Positions 23,757 through 32,102 of a stretch of DNA of 64,000 nucleotides are shown piece after piece; position 1 is the first letter of the stretch, and every line of letters begins with the position of its first letter. Made by a program: the position numbers and the translations under genes. Under the pieces are notes generated by a model. The model worked only from the letters and a program-made list of their open reading frames with translations, was not told where the DNA came from and searched no databases. Location: the NCBI RefSeq assembly GCF_020169515.1, contig NZ_JAHMHW010000006.1:62001-126000 (forward strand), given 5' to 3'. The DNA is from Paenibacillus vietnamensis (GTDB lineage Bacteria; Bacillota; Bacilli; Paenibacillales; Paenibacillaceae).

Positions 23757-23764
23757 GGTAATAC

Positions 23765-23802
23765 AAAGCTACACCTGCGTTGAGGCAGGTGTGGCTTTTT
23801 TT
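23765..23802 (+). terminator. Intrinsic terminator of the amino acid transporter operon
   Basis: AAAGCTACACCTGC (23765-23778) pairs with GCAGGTGTGGCTTT (23785-23798), followed by T residues. Confidence 0.9.
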
Positions 23803-23933
23803 ACGCTGGTGATCCCAAACTCCCTCTCTAACTTAACTACGAACGACAGCGAACTTTTAATCTGTTCTGTTCACCAAACATACTCTGCATCCCTTTCCCA
23901 ATAAAACACCTGATCCCCTTAGACGGTATCCCT

Positions 23934-24290
23934 TTTCTTCAACCTTGCTCCACTCTCCCCTTAGCTCAGGATAAAGCCAATTTTCGTTTCCTGAGCTGTG
24001 GGGAGAGTGCCTAAAAGTAGAAATACCCCTGTTACCACCGCTCTCCGGCTAATCGCGGATCCATCGAATTTCTACCTTTTCCATATATCTCGCGTCCCTG
24101 GCCTTTCCTTTTCTCTGCATCTTCTCATTCGTTGACTAGAATTCTCTCCTTTCGCGGTATCCCTTTTCATCGACCTTTGTCCACTATCCCCTCAGCTCAG
24201 GACAAAAGCTGATTTTCGTTTCCTGAACTGAGGGGAGAGCGTACAAAAGAGCAAGCTGAGGGGAAGGACAGTGGACAGTATTATCTAACA
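23934..24290. repeat. Direct repeat of an ~89-bp hairpin-bearing module (2 copies plus an inverted fragment)
   Basis: CGGTATCCCTTTTC begins both copies (23934 and 24155, offset 221). Each has a hairpin: CTCTCCCCTTAGCTCAGGA ... TCCTGAGCTGTGGGGAGAG in the first, TATCCCCTCAGCTCAGGA ... TCCTGAACTGAGGGGAGAG in the second. GCTGAGGGGAAGGACAGTGG (24262-24281) is an inverted fragment. The words CTATCCC(C/T)TCAGCTCAG recur in the 180-bp repeats at 42838. With the terminators this explains the gap 23803-24383; no gene seen. Confidence 0.75.
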
Positions 24291-24319
24291 CACGACGATT
24301 TATGATCTGGTGCCTTCCC

Positions 24320-24373
24320 AAAAAACAAACAACCATCTCCGCCGCATCATGCGTGTGAAGATGGTTGTTTGTT
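24320..24373 (-). terminator. Terminator of the tRNA-Pro gene
   Basis: On the minus strand a 15-bp perfect stem (24373-24359 with 24338-24324) is followed by TTTTT. It lies 11 bases beyond the tRNA 3' end. Confidence 0.85.
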
Positions 24374-24383
24374 CGTTGCGTAA

Positions 24384-24457
24384 TCGGAGTAACTGGATTC
24401 GAACCAGCGACCTCACCCACCCCAAGGGTGCGCGCTACCAGGCTGCGCCATACCCCG
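24384..24457 (-). tRNA. tRNA-Pro (anticodon GGG)
   Basis: A 74-nt cloverleaf on the minus strand. Acceptor CGGGGTA pairs with TACTCCG (one G-T), D-arm GCGCAGCCTGGTAGCGC, anticodon stem CACCC/GGGTG with loop TTGGGGT (anticodon GGG), T-arm GCTGG-TTCGAAT-CCAGT, discriminator A at 24384. CCA is not encoded. The anticodon reads CCC and CCU proline codons. It is a single isolated tRNA gene with its own terminator. Confidence 0.95.
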
Positions 24458-24639
24458 ACGATTGCAAGAGAGCGCTCTCATGCGCTGTATATTAGAATTA
24501 TACTACCCATCCCAAATGCTGACAATATAAAAGAGACTGACTCGTGAATGGATAGATAAAGATTTTGTTCTTTGCACCCTCGAGCGTGCATTTCATATAC
24601 AATAAGAGCATTCGGTTCATTTTTCGGGAGGCCAAGCTT

Positions 24640-25947
24640 ATGGAATCATTGTCAAGGGAAGAAAAAAGCTGGATGCTGTACGATTGGGGGCATTCGGCCT
24701 ACTCAATCATCATTTCGACGGCTGTCTTCCCGCTCTTCTACAAAGCAGCTGCAGAGAGTGCGGGGGTCAGCGGAGCGCATTCCACTGCTTATTTAGGGTA
24801 CACAATCGCAATATCCACGTTTATTCTTGCGCTGCTTGGTCCTATCTTGGGCACGATTGCGGATTATCAAGGGTTCAAAAAAGCGTTTTTTGCGGGGTTC
24901 AGTTTCCTTGGCATCGTCGCGACGGCACTGTTGACGTTTATTCCGAACGGCGAATGGCAGCTTCTGCTCGTGTGCTACACATTTATAGCGATCGGGTCGG
25001 CGGGCTCAAACGTCTTCTACGACGCGTTTTTGGTCGACGTGACCGAAGAGGGGCGGATGAATAAAGTGTCCGCACGCGGCTTCGCGCTCGGGTATATCGG
25101 CAGCACGATTCCGTTCATCATCAGTATCGCTCTTATTCTTCTGTCGCAGCAGGATGTACTGCCGTTGTCCGTTACGGCGGCAAGCCAGATCGCATTTATG
25201 ATTACAGCCGTATGGTGGGGTGTCTTCACGCTGCCCATGCTGAAAAATGTCCGGCAGCGCCATTACATACCGCGCGAGCCGCGCATCGTCGCCAGCAGCT
25301 TTAAACGGCTGGCCGGCACGTTTAAGGAAATCAAACGGCATCGCTCGATTTTCCTCTTTTTGCTGGCGTATTTCTTCTATATCGATGGTGTCGGCACGAT
25401 CATTACGATGTCGACCGCCTACGGGACGGATCTTGGCATCGAATCGACGGACCTGCTCATCATCCTGTTCGTCACCCAAGTCGTCGCGGCGCCGTTTGCT
25501 GTCATTTACGGGCGTCTTGCGGATCGTTTCTCTGGCAAAACGATGCTGTACGTCGGCATTTGCGTGTATATCGTCGTATGCGTCTATGCGTATTTCATGA
25601 AGTCGGCGTTCGACTTCTGGGTGCTGGCGATGCTGGTTGCCACGTCACAGGGCGGCATCCAGGCGCTGAGCCGCGCTTACTTCGCAAAAATGGTTCCAAA
25701 GCAAAGCGCGAACCGGTTTTTTGGGTTTTATAATATTTTTGACAAGTTTGCCTCGGTACTGGGTCCTCTGCTCGTCGGACTGACCGCACAGCTAACGGGC
25801 CAAACAAGCATGGGTGTGTTCAGTCTCGTCATCCTGTTCCTGATCGGCATCGCCATCCTGGCGCGTGTACCGGAGCAGCAAAGCTTGCAGGCGGGGCCGC
25901 CGAATGCTGACGGTTCCAGCCAAAAGGCGGCTGGCGGGTTGGGCTAA
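24640..25947 (+). CDS. UMF1-family MFS transporter
   Basis: A 435-residue integral membrane protein with about 12 transmembrane segments. The start MESLSREEKSWMLYDWGHSA at 24640 is chosen because WMLYDWGHSAYS followed by FPLFYK is the N-terminal signature of the UMF1 (Atg22-like) major facilitator group, and the longer upstream frame is not hydrophobic. Other signatures: YDAFLVDV after TM4 and GGIQALSRAYFAKMVP near TM10. Yeast Atg22 exports amino acids from the vacuole; bacterial substrates are unknown. Single gene. Confidence 0.9.
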   Translation: MESLSREEKSWMLYDWGHSAYSIIISTAVFPLFYKAAAESAGVSGAHSTAYLGYTIAISTFILALLGPILGTIADYQGFKKAFFAGFSFLGIVATALLTFIPNGEWQLLLVCYTFIAIGSAGSNVFYDAFLVDVTEEGRMNKVSARGFALGYIGSTIPFIISIALILLSQQDVLPLSVTAASQIAFMITAVWWGVFTLPMLKNVRQRHYIPREPRIVASSFKRLAGTFKEIKRHRSIFLFLLAYFFYIDGVGTIITMSTAYGTDLGIESTDLLIILFVTQVVAAPFAVIYGRLADRFSGKTMLYVGICVYIVVCVYAYFMKSAFDFWVLAMLVATSQGGIQALSRAYFAKMVPKQSANRFFGFYNIFDKFASVLGPLLVGLTAQLTGQTSMGVFSLVILFLIGIAILARVPEQQSLQAGPPNADGSSQKAAGGLG

Positions 25948-26033
25948 GCAATCGGGTGGTGCCAGTAAAACAAACCTTACAGCTTACCCGCGATATGCTA
26001 TACTTTTGCATACTAAAAAGGAGGCGCTTGATT

Positions 26034-26549
26034 ATGACAAATCGACCTCTCAAAGAGGAATACAATCCGTATTACGAGCAATATATCCGCTTGGTCCGCG
26101 AAGAAGACATCATAGAAGTATTGGCGGATGCGCAGGAAAGTACGGATGCCCTGCTCGCCGAGCTGACGGAGGAACAAGGGAATTACCGGTACGCGGATGG
26201 CAAATGGAGCCTGAAGGAGGTTATCGGCCATGTCGCGGACGGCGAACGGATTATGAGCTACCGGCTGCTGCGCGCATCGCGAGGCGATAAGACTCCTCTG
26301 GCCGGATTCGACCAGGACGAGTTCATGACAAGCGCACCGTTCGCTTCCTGGACGATGGAGCAGATTCGGGAGGAATACGTATCGGTCCGCCGGGCGACGC
26401 TTTCCCTGCTGCGGGGACTGACGGAGGATGCATGGACAAGATCCGGCATTGCGAACGGGAGCAATGTTTCGGCGAGGGCGCTCGCCTATATTATCGCCGG
26501 GCATGAGCTTCATCACCTGCGGATCATAAAGGAGCGTTACTTGCGATGA
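26034..26549 (+). CDS. DinB-family protein
   Basis: A 171-residue four-helix bundle of the DinB/YfiT-like type. The start MTNRPLKEEY at 26034 has AAAGGAGG upstream. The metal-binding His triad is visible: GHVADGERIM (about residue 65) and AGHELHHLRIIKERY near the C terminus. Such proteins bind a divalent metal and in some cases act as bacillithiol- or mycothiol-dependent transferases; DinB itself is DNA-damage inducible. It overlaps the next gene by 4 bp (ATGA), so the two are co-translated. Confidence 0.92.
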   Translation: MTNRPLKEEYNPYYEQYIRLVREEDIIEVLADAQESTDALLAELTEEQGNYRYADGKWSLKEVIGHVADGERIMSYRLLRASRGDKTPLAGFDQDEFMTSAPFASWTMEQIREEYVSVRRATLSLLRGLTEDAWTRSGIANGSNVSARALAYIIAGHELHHLRIIKERYLR

Positions 26550-26968
26550 CGGTCCGTCTGCGCGGGCATCATCTGCTTTGCTTGCTCGGCTACCGGGGGA
26601 TGGGCTATTCCGACGAGTTTTGTGTAAATATGACGAGCATTTATGAAACGCTCCGGACTGCGCCCGATACCGAGATCGAGATCATTACTGGGCCGGACGA
26701 CATATGCCGGGCCTATCCCGCAGATAAACCCGGCCACTGCGAGGGCACCGTCTACGATCTGGACGGCAAGGTGCTGGCACAGCTTGGTCTTGCCCCGGGC
26801 TTTCGGGGAAGCTGGCGCGCCGTGTGCAGCCAAGTCGCCGGGAAGGTTGCTCCCACGGACATCGCGCTTCTGTGCACGACCTGCCCATGGGAGAAATACG
26901 GCGTCTGCCGCGAAGGCGTCCGCTTGATCGCGTCAGGCAAACCTTTGCCGGCGATTAAGAAGAAATAA
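26546..26968 (+). CDS. DUF1284 cysteine-rich protein
   Basis: A 140-residue protein. RLRGHHLLCLLGYRGMGYSD (residues 4-23) is the hallmark of DUF1284, and conserved Cys lie at positions about 12, 26, 53, 64 and in LLCTTCPWEKYGVC near the C terminus, compatible with a zinc or iron-sulfur centre. Function unknown, although members are sometimes annotated as iron-sulfur binding. Translationally coupled to the DinB protein, which also binds metal. A terminator follows at 27005. Confidence 0.9.
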   Translation: MTVRLRGHHLLCLLGYRGMGYSDEFCVNMTSIYETLRTAPDTEIEIITGPDDICRAYPADKPGHCEGTVYDLDGKVLAQLGLAPGFRGSWRAVCSQVAGKVAPTDIALLCTTCPWEKYGVCREGVRLIASGKPLPAIKKK

Positions 26969-27004
26969 GCAGGGCTTTTCGTTTTTCTCCTACTAAAGTC
27001 GTAG

Positions 27005-27035
27005 AGCATTCAGCCGAAGGTTGAGTGCTTTTTTT
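27005..27035 (+). terminator. Intrinsic terminator of the DinB/DUF1284 operon
   Basis: AGCATTCAGCC (27005-27015), GAA loop, GGTTGAGTGCT and seven T. Confidence 0.85.
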
Positions 27036-27141
27036 CATGAAAATCATGCTAATTGAGGACGTCAAGAGGATTAAGGGATGTTACGATAAAGTCTAGCAAC
27101 CGATAAAGAGATAGAAGACTCGAGCAGGAAGGATGACCAAA

Positions 27142-27693
27142 ATGAATATACTGATCGTTACCGGAAGCAACCGCAAAGACGCGACGAGCACCCGGCTCGC
27201 CGCTTATGTAGGACAAATCATCTCCCAAAAGGGGCATAACGCGGAGCTCTTCGACTTATACGAGAAGCCGCTTCCGTTCTACTCTCCGGAAGGGGTAAAT
27301 CAGGACCATGACTCCATCCGGCAGCTGAAACAGGCCGCTAAACAGGCCGATGCCATCGCGCTCGCTTCGCCGGAGTATCACGGCAGCATTTCGGGCTTGC
27401 TCAAAAATGCGCTCGACTACCTTGGCCAGGAGCATTTTCACGGCAAGGCCGTCCTGTCGATGAGCTCCGCCGGCGGGGCGGTCGGCACCAGCTCCCTTCA
27501 GCAGCTGCAGGCGATGGTCCGCAACCTGCACGGCATCAACTCGCCGGAGTGGATCTCCGTCGGAGGAGCGCAGCGCCAGTTGCTGACTGAGGGCCTGGGC
27601 ACTCAAGAAGGCGACGGACAGATATTGTATGACCGCATCCACCGCGTCACGGGAAGCTTTCTCGAGCTGGCCGCCCTGCTCGCGAAGCGGTAA
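27142..27693 (+). CDS. NAD(P)H-dependent FMN reductase (azoreductase-like)
   Basis: A 183-residue flavodoxin-like reductase. The ATG at 27142 is preferred over 27133 since GGAAGG directly abuts the latter. The phosphate-binding loop TGSNRKDATSTRLA (about 7-20) and the FMN-binding SPEYHGSISGLLKNALDYLG (about 77-96) are the family signatures, as is MSSAGGAVGTSSLQQL. Homologues include B. subtilis YhdA (azobenzene reductase). It reduces FMN, quinones or azo dyes with NAD(P)H; the natural acceptor is unknown. Single gene, convergent with the EF-G-like gene. Confidence 0.92.
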   Translation: MNILIVTGSNRKDATSTRLAAYVGQIISQKGHNAELFDLYEKPLPFYSPEGVNQDHDSIRQLKQAAKQADAIALASPEYHGSISGLLKNALDYLGQEHFHGKAVLSMSSAGGAVGTSSLQQLQAMVRNLHGINSPEWISVGGAQRQLLTEGLGTQEGDGQILYDRIHRVTGSFLELAALLAKR

Positions 27694-27696
27694 CGC

Positions 27697-27732
27697 CAGG
27701 GCGCTTACCGCTAATTGCCCGTAAGCGCCCTG
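27697..27732. terminator. Inverted repeat between convergent genes
   Basis: CAGGGCGCTTAC (27697-27708) pairs with GTAAGCGCCCTG (27721-27732). There is no T-run, and the EF-G-like stop codon lies in it, so its activity as terminator is uncertain. Confidence 0.5.
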
Positions 27733-29753
27733 CGGACGGACAAAATGTATTTGGACTGGTCGAGCGGATTAACGCCCCTGCGCGTCCGTTCGGCCTGTAC
27801 GTCGGGCGGGCATTCCCGGTAGCCGGCGAAAAAGGTGCTCAGCACGCCTCTGCCCTTCGTCAGCGACCCGAATCTAGCCGGGAATTCGAGCGAGGTGGCT
27901 ACCGGCAGCGTGCCCTCGATTTCCATTCGTTCGCCGCGTACGACCGGCGAATCGAACTCGCCGCGCATCTGCACCAGCTCGTTCATCACCTTTCCGCCGG
28001 ACTCCTCCGGCACGGACAGCCGGAACGACAGCATCGGCTCAAGCAGCTTTACGCCGGTCCGCAAGAGGCCGTCCATGATGCCCATCGGTGTCGCTACGGC
28101 AAAATCGAGCGGGTGCGTATGCCACACGTGATGCTCGCCTTCGAGCAGCGTCACCTTGAGGTCCGTAACCTCCCAGCCGAACAGCCCCTGCTGCAGCGCC
28201 TCCGGCACGCGTCTGGCTACCTCGTTCTGGTAGCTGTCCAGCAGCCGCTCGGAGCGGGCGACCGAGCGGTAGCTCAAGCCGCTGCCGCGCTCGGCCGGCT
28301 CGATGAGGAACCGGAGAATCGCCCAGCACGGCTTCGGCATCGTATACGCAATGAAGCCTTCGCCCGCCTGCGCAGGCGTTTCCTTGTAAATGACGGACGG
28401 CTGGCCGAAATCGGCCGTCAAACCATAGCGGCTGTTCAGAACGTGCGTCAGCACCTCGATCTGAATCGGCCCCATCACCTTCAGATGCAGCTCCCGCTGC
28501 TCCTGAAGCCACTGCAGATCGAGCAGCGGATCCTCGTCCGCCAGCTCCTGCAGCGCCGCCACGACGGCCGGGTACTCGGCCTCGCTCGCCCAGCGCACCT
28601 GCACCGTCAGCAGCGGTACGGCCAGCCGCGTCTCGCCGGGAACCAGATCGGCGCAGCCGACAATGTCGCCGATGCGCGCCTGGTTCCAGCCGCAGACGGC
28701 GGCGATGTCGCCGGCGGCCAGCACGCCGACGTCCTCGGCTTTCTGGCCGTCGATTTTGCGGATCTGCGTCACCTTTTCCCAGGTCCCCTGCGTTACATTG
28801 AGTACGGAGTCGCGGTTGCGGATCACGCCGCCGTACAAGCGGACATAAGCGACCCGCCCCATAGCCGGGTCGCGCTCTATGCGGAAGACGACGCCCGATA
28901 CGGGACCGGCGTCTTCCGCGGCCGGCGGCGGCAGCAGCATGACCATCGCATGCATGAGCGGCGCGACGCCGAGCCCTTTGTTCGATGCGCCGAACAAAAC
29001 GGGAAAAAGCTCCCCGCCGCGCGTCAGCTCCGGCAGCAGGCGGTCAAGCTCTTCCTTCGGCAGCGAGCCCGCCTCCAAATACTGCAGCAGCAGCGCTTCA
29101 TCCCGCTCTGCTACAGTTTCCTCAAGCAGCTGCAGGTAATCCGCTGCCTCCAACAAAGCCGCTGCGCCGTCGCTTCCGGCCGCGCCCGCTTCCGCCAGCT
29201 CGCCGCCTCCGTCCGCAGCAAGCAGGCTCACCGGACCGGCAAAAGCGTCCTCCACGCCGGCAGGAGCTTGTACCGGCACCGCCAGCGGGGAAAGCAGCCT
29301 GCGGATCTGCTTTAACACCCCCAGCGGGTCGGCGCCGATCCGGTCTATTTTGTTCACGTACAGCAGCGTCGGAATTTGCCGCTCCCGCAAAGCGTGCCAG
29401 ATGAACTCCGTCTGCGCCTGCACGCCCTCCACCGCCGATACGACGAGCACTGCGCCGTCCATGACGCGCAGCGACCGCTCCACCTCGGACAAGAAATCGA
29501 CGTGCCCCGGCGTGTCCACGAGATTGACCGTCACGCCCTCCCACGCGAAGCGTGCAGCCGCTGCCCGAACCGAAATGCCGCGCGAGCGCTCCACTTCCAG
29601 AAAATCGGTCTGCGCCGTGCCTGCATCGACGCTGCCGAGCGACCGGATCCGCCCGCTGTGGTACAGAATACGTTCCGTCGTCGTCGTCTTCCCGGCATCT
29701 ACGTGTGCGAAAATGCCAATATTGCGTATATGTTGTGCCGAATGCCGTTCCAT
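27711..29753 (-). CDS. EF-G-like translational GTPase (ribosomal protection protein type)
   Basis: A 680-residue GTPase. G motifs are clear: AHVDAGKTTTTE (G1, about 16-27), RGISVR (G2), DTPGHVDF (G3) and NKIDRIG (G4). Domain order follows EF-G/TetM, with domain IV (HPLDFAVATPMGIMDGLL) and the C-terminal extension RGVNPLDQSKYILSVRRAL. A full-length housekeeping EF-G is about 692 residues and sits in the str operon, so this is a paralogue, in the branch that holds Tet(M)/Otr(A) ribosomal protection proteins. Whether it removes tetracycline, another antibiotic, or a stalled factor cannot be told. Middle loops (AADGGGELAEAGAAGSDGAA) are unusually Ala/Gly rich. Confidence 0.9.
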   Translation of the reverse strand: MERHSAQHIRNIGIFAHVDAGKTTTTERILYHSGRIRSLGSVDAGTAQTDFLEVERSRGISVRAAAARFAWEGVTVNLVDTPGHVDFLSEVERSLRVMDGAVLVVSAVEGVQAQTEFIWHALRERQIPTLLYVNKIDRIGADPLGVLKQIRRLLSPLAVPVQAPAGVEDAFAGPVSLLAADGGGELAEAGAAGSDGAAALLEAADYLQLLEETVAERDEALLLQYLEAGSLPKEELDRLLPELTRGGELFPVLFGASNKGLGVAPLMHAMVMLLPPPAAEDAGPVSGVVFRIERDPAMGRVAYVRLYGGVIRNRDSVLNVTQGTWEKVTQIRKIDGQKAEDVGVLAAGDIAAVCGWNQARIGDIVGCADLVPGETRLAVPLLTVQVRWASEAEYPAVVAALQELADEDPLLDLQWLQEQRELHLKVMGPIQIEVLTHVLNSRYGLTADFGQPSVIYKETPAQAGEGFIAYTMPKPCWAILRFLIEPAERGSGLSYRSVARSERLLDSYQNEVARRVPEALQQGLFGWEVTDLKVTLLEGEHHVWHTHPLDFAVATPMGIMDGLLRTGVKLLEPMLSFRLSVPEESGGKVMNELVQMRGEFDSPVVRGERMEIEGTLPVATSLEFPARFGSLTKGRGVLSTFFAGYRECPPDVQAERTRRGVNPLDQSKYILSVRRALTGN

Positions 29754-29819
29754 TAACCGGATCTCCCCTTGCTTGCCTTATCTTCCTCTATCCTAACTCT
29801 GAAAGCGCTTTGCGGCAAG

Positions 29820-29921
29820 CAAGCGTAAACGGCTATCGCCGTCCCTTGGCGGCAATAGCTACGTTTCGCGATGAGATATAGGCATCAGTATAGGAGTGAA
29901 ACTTATACTTTCCTATATCTC
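29820..29921 (+). repeat. Dispersed structured element, copy 4 (short form)
   Basis: CAAGCGTAAACGGCT, CCTTGGCGGCAATAGCTACG, GTTTCGCGATG and a terminal hairpin GAGATATAGG ... CCTATATCTC with inner GTATAGG / CTTATAC. It lies upstream of the EF-G-like gene. Confidence 0.85.
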
Positions 29922-29924
29922 AAC

Positions 29925-29972
29925 AAAAAAGCCGCTCAAGCAGTCCGCGAATTACGCGTTTGCTTGAGCGGC
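29925..29972 (-). terminator. Intrinsic terminator of the MATE gene
   Basis: On the minus strand GCCGCTCAAGCA (29972-29961) pairs with TGCTTGAGCGGC (29942-29931), followed by TTTTTT. Confidence 0.9.
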
Positions 29973-29983
29973 TCCGCCCCGCA

Positions 29984-31381
29984 TCAGGAATTCGCGGCTG
30001 CCGCGTTAGGCTCGCGCCCGACCAGCGCGTGCTTCTCCCAGGCCCGGCTGCGCCAGCGGAAAAACATAATGAACGCCCGCAGCCACTCGTCCGCCGCAAT
30101 CGCCAGCCAAATGCCCGCAAGGCCCAGCTCCAGCTGGAACACAAAGAAATACCCGAGCGGCAGGCTCATCGCCACCATCGTGAACATGCCGATCCATAGC
30201 GGGTACTTGGCGTCGCCGCTGGCGCGCAGGGAGTTTACGAGCACGATGTTGATCGTCCGCCCCGTCTCCAGCACGATGCTCAGCAGCAGCACGTTGACGC
30301 CGAGGCGAATAATTTCCTCGTCATCCGTGAACAGCCACATGAGCGGCTCCCGGAAGACGATCACAAGCACAACGGCAACGAGCGTAACTGCGCTTGCCCA
30401 GCGGACGCTTTTCCATACCCGGTAATAAGCGGCCGTCTGCTCGCCGGCTCCGACCAGCCTGCCGACGATGATCGACGTCCCCATCCCGATCGCGAAGGCG
30501 AACAGATACGTGAACATCGAAATGTTGTTCGCGTAGTTTTTGGCGGCCAGCGCCGCTTCCCCCAAATACGTAGCGTAGTAGAGGAACACGATTTGACAGG
30601 ACTGGTACATGACCTGCTCGAGGGCCGACGGAATGCCGATTTTTAATATTTTCGAGATATATTCCTTAGAAAGAGAAAGGTAATAGCGGAACTCGATCCT
30701 GACGGACATCATCCGGTACAGCAGCACAAAAAACACGATAATGGCCAGCAGCCTGCTGAATACCGACGAGATCGCCGCCCCCTGCACGCCCAGCTCCGGA
30801 AAGCCGAAATTGCCGAAAATAAGCAGATAGTTTCCGATAATATGAACGATATTCATGCCCAGGGATACGAGCATCGCCTGCTTTGTAAAGCCGTGGACGC
30901 GGATGATCGCAGCTACCGAATTAATAATCGCCTGCAGAAAAATCATTCCGCCTACGATCGAGAGATAGCTCTTCGCATGCTCGAGAATTTCGCCTTGCAA
31001 GTTCAAGGTCTGCAGCAGCTGGCCTCCGAAAAAGACAAACGACAGGCTGATCAGCAAGCCGACGATAAGATTGAGCGTGACCGCCAGTGCGGATATTTTT
31101 GCCGCTTCGATCAGCTTTCTCGAGCCGATGTATTGCGCGACAACAATCGATGCCCCGTTGCCGATCACCTCCAGCAGCAGGATCGCGATATGCAAATACT
31201 GGTTGGCCGCTCCGACGCCGGATACCGCGTTATCCGATATCGCGCTCAGCATCAGCGTGTCGGCGATACCCATACACATAAACAAAAAGATTTCCAAAAA
31301 AATCGGCCATGTCAGGAAAAACAGGTTAAGCCCTTTTTGATCCTTCTCGAGGGGCCCGTTCCCGGCCGCTGCCGTTGTCAT
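29984..31381 (-). CDS. MATE-family multidrug/cation exporter
   Basis: A 465-residue membrane protein with about 12 transmembrane segments. The start MTTAAAGNG at 31381 follows GGAGAAGGTGACATC. MATE signatures include FFLTWPIFLEIFLFMCMGIA in TM1, the conserved QAIINS segment, and GMGTSIIVGRLVGAGE (the second-half repeat of the family motif). MATE proteins exchange drugs or organic cations for H+ or Na+. Substrate unknown; no regulator is adjacent. The only neighbour on the same strand is an acidic small protein upstream with its own terminator. Confidence 0.93.
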   Translation of the reverse strand: MTTAAAGNGPLEKDQKGLNLFFLTWPIFLEIFLFMCMGIADTLMLSAISDNAVSGVGAANQYLHIAILLLEVIGNGASIVVAQYIGSRKLIEAAKISALAVTLNLIVGLLISLSFVFFGGQLLQTLNLQGEILEHAKSYLSIVGGMIFLQAIINSVAAIIRVHGFTKQAMLVSLGMNIVHIIGNYLLIFGNFGFPELGVQGAAISSVFSRLLAIIVFFVLLYRMMSVRIEFRYYLSLSKEYISKILKIGIPSALEQVMYQSCQIVFLYYATYLGEAALAAKNYANNISMFTYLFAFAIGMGTSIIVGRLVGAGEQTAAYYRVWKSVRWASAVTLVAVVLVIVFREPLMWLFTDDEEIIRLGVNVLLLSIVLETGRTINIVLVNSLRASGDAKYPLWIGMFTMVAMSLPLGYFFVFQLELGLAGIWLAIAADEWLRAFIMFFRWRSRAWEKHALVGREPNAAAANS

Positions 31382-31509
31382 GATGTCACCTTCTCCTATT
31401 GTCAAAAGTAAAGCAAAAGGTATCGTAGCACATCCCGGCGCCCATTGCACGACAAAATGTTGGGAGATTCAGTTAAGCGCATACATCGATTTTCATCGGT
31501 CGAAACATG

Positions 31510-31560
31510 AAAAAAAGGCTGCAAATCGGATTCGTCGAAACGTCCCGAACGCAGCCCTTT
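31510..31560 (-). terminator. Intrinsic terminator of the acidic small protein
   Basis: On the minus strand GGCTGC (31557-31551) pairs with GCAGCC (31522-31517), with a second imperfect stem inside, followed by TTTTTT. Confidence 0.7.
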
Positions 31561-31588
31561 GGTTTATAGTTGAAAATGATAAAAATCA

Positions 31589-31810
31589 TTATTGCTCTTC
31601 ATCCGCTTCTTCGGCGTCTTCTTCGTCCGCCTGCTCTTCGTCCTCGTCTTCCTCGGCCTCATCCTCGATCGCCGCCGCAGCATCCTCCGCCTCTTCCGCA
31701 TCGGCCGCTACAGCTTGGATTTGTACCAATTCTTCTGCTGGAGCCTCTTCCGAAATGAGTTCTACGGCTTCTTCCGCACCTTCACGAACTACCTCATCTT
31801 CATGGCTCAT
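31589..31810 (-). CDS. Very acidic low-complexity protein (73 aa)
   Basis: Begins MSHEDEVVREGAEEAVELIS at 31810, 6 nt after a perfect AAGGAGGTGA. About half of the residues are Glu or Asp, increasing toward the C terminus (EDEAEEDEDEEQADEEDAEE). No Cys, Trp or Phe. It must be disordered and could bind basic proteins, metal ions or act as a spore-related filler, but no function can be assigned. The excellent ribosome site and terminator show that the gene is real. Confidence 0.78.
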   Translation of the reverse strand: MSHEDEVVREGAEEAVELISEEAPAEELVQIQAVAADAEEAEDAAAAIEDEAEEDEDEEQADEEDAEEADEEQ

Positions 31811-32031
31811 CTTTATCACCTCCTTCATCTTTATACTCTTATTGTAGCGCTTTCACAGCGGCAAACAAGAGGTGTAAAATGTCGCCTTGTAGGAACCTTT
31901 TCCGCTTTATGGCGCATTCGTGCCCGTTCGGGAAAGTTCGAGCTCCCCCCGCCAGAGGTCTAGGCCGGCGCTCGGTCCTTTGGCGGTTTTTCCAACCTGC
32001 GGAACTAGATAAGATTAGTAACGACTTGGTA

Positions 32032-32055
32032 CCGGTTTAACGGTTTACCGGCTTA
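32032..32055 (+). promoter_or_regulatory. Three 8-bp direct repeats before the multicopper oxidase
   Basis: CCGGTTTA, ACGGTTTA, CCGGCTTA, end to end, 48 bases before the start codon. Tandem phased boxes are typical of a response-regulator or activator site; which protein binds is unknown. Confidence 0.4.
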
Positions 32056-32102
32056 AAGAGATAAACCGCGATTTTGACACGAAAAGGAGGGCTATCCCCC
32101 GT

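Noticed and set aside
26752-27009. Minus-strand frame over the DUF1284 gene
   Set aside because: Shadow of the plus-strand gene, which has the family signature and is coupled to dinB-like.
27711-29753. Tetracycline resistance gene
   Set aside because: Membership of the ribosomal protection branch does not prove resistance, and the locus shows no mobile context.
31592-31963. Plus-strand frames over the acidic protein gene
   Set aside because: They are complements of Glu/Asp codons of the well-supported minus-strand gene at 31589-31810.
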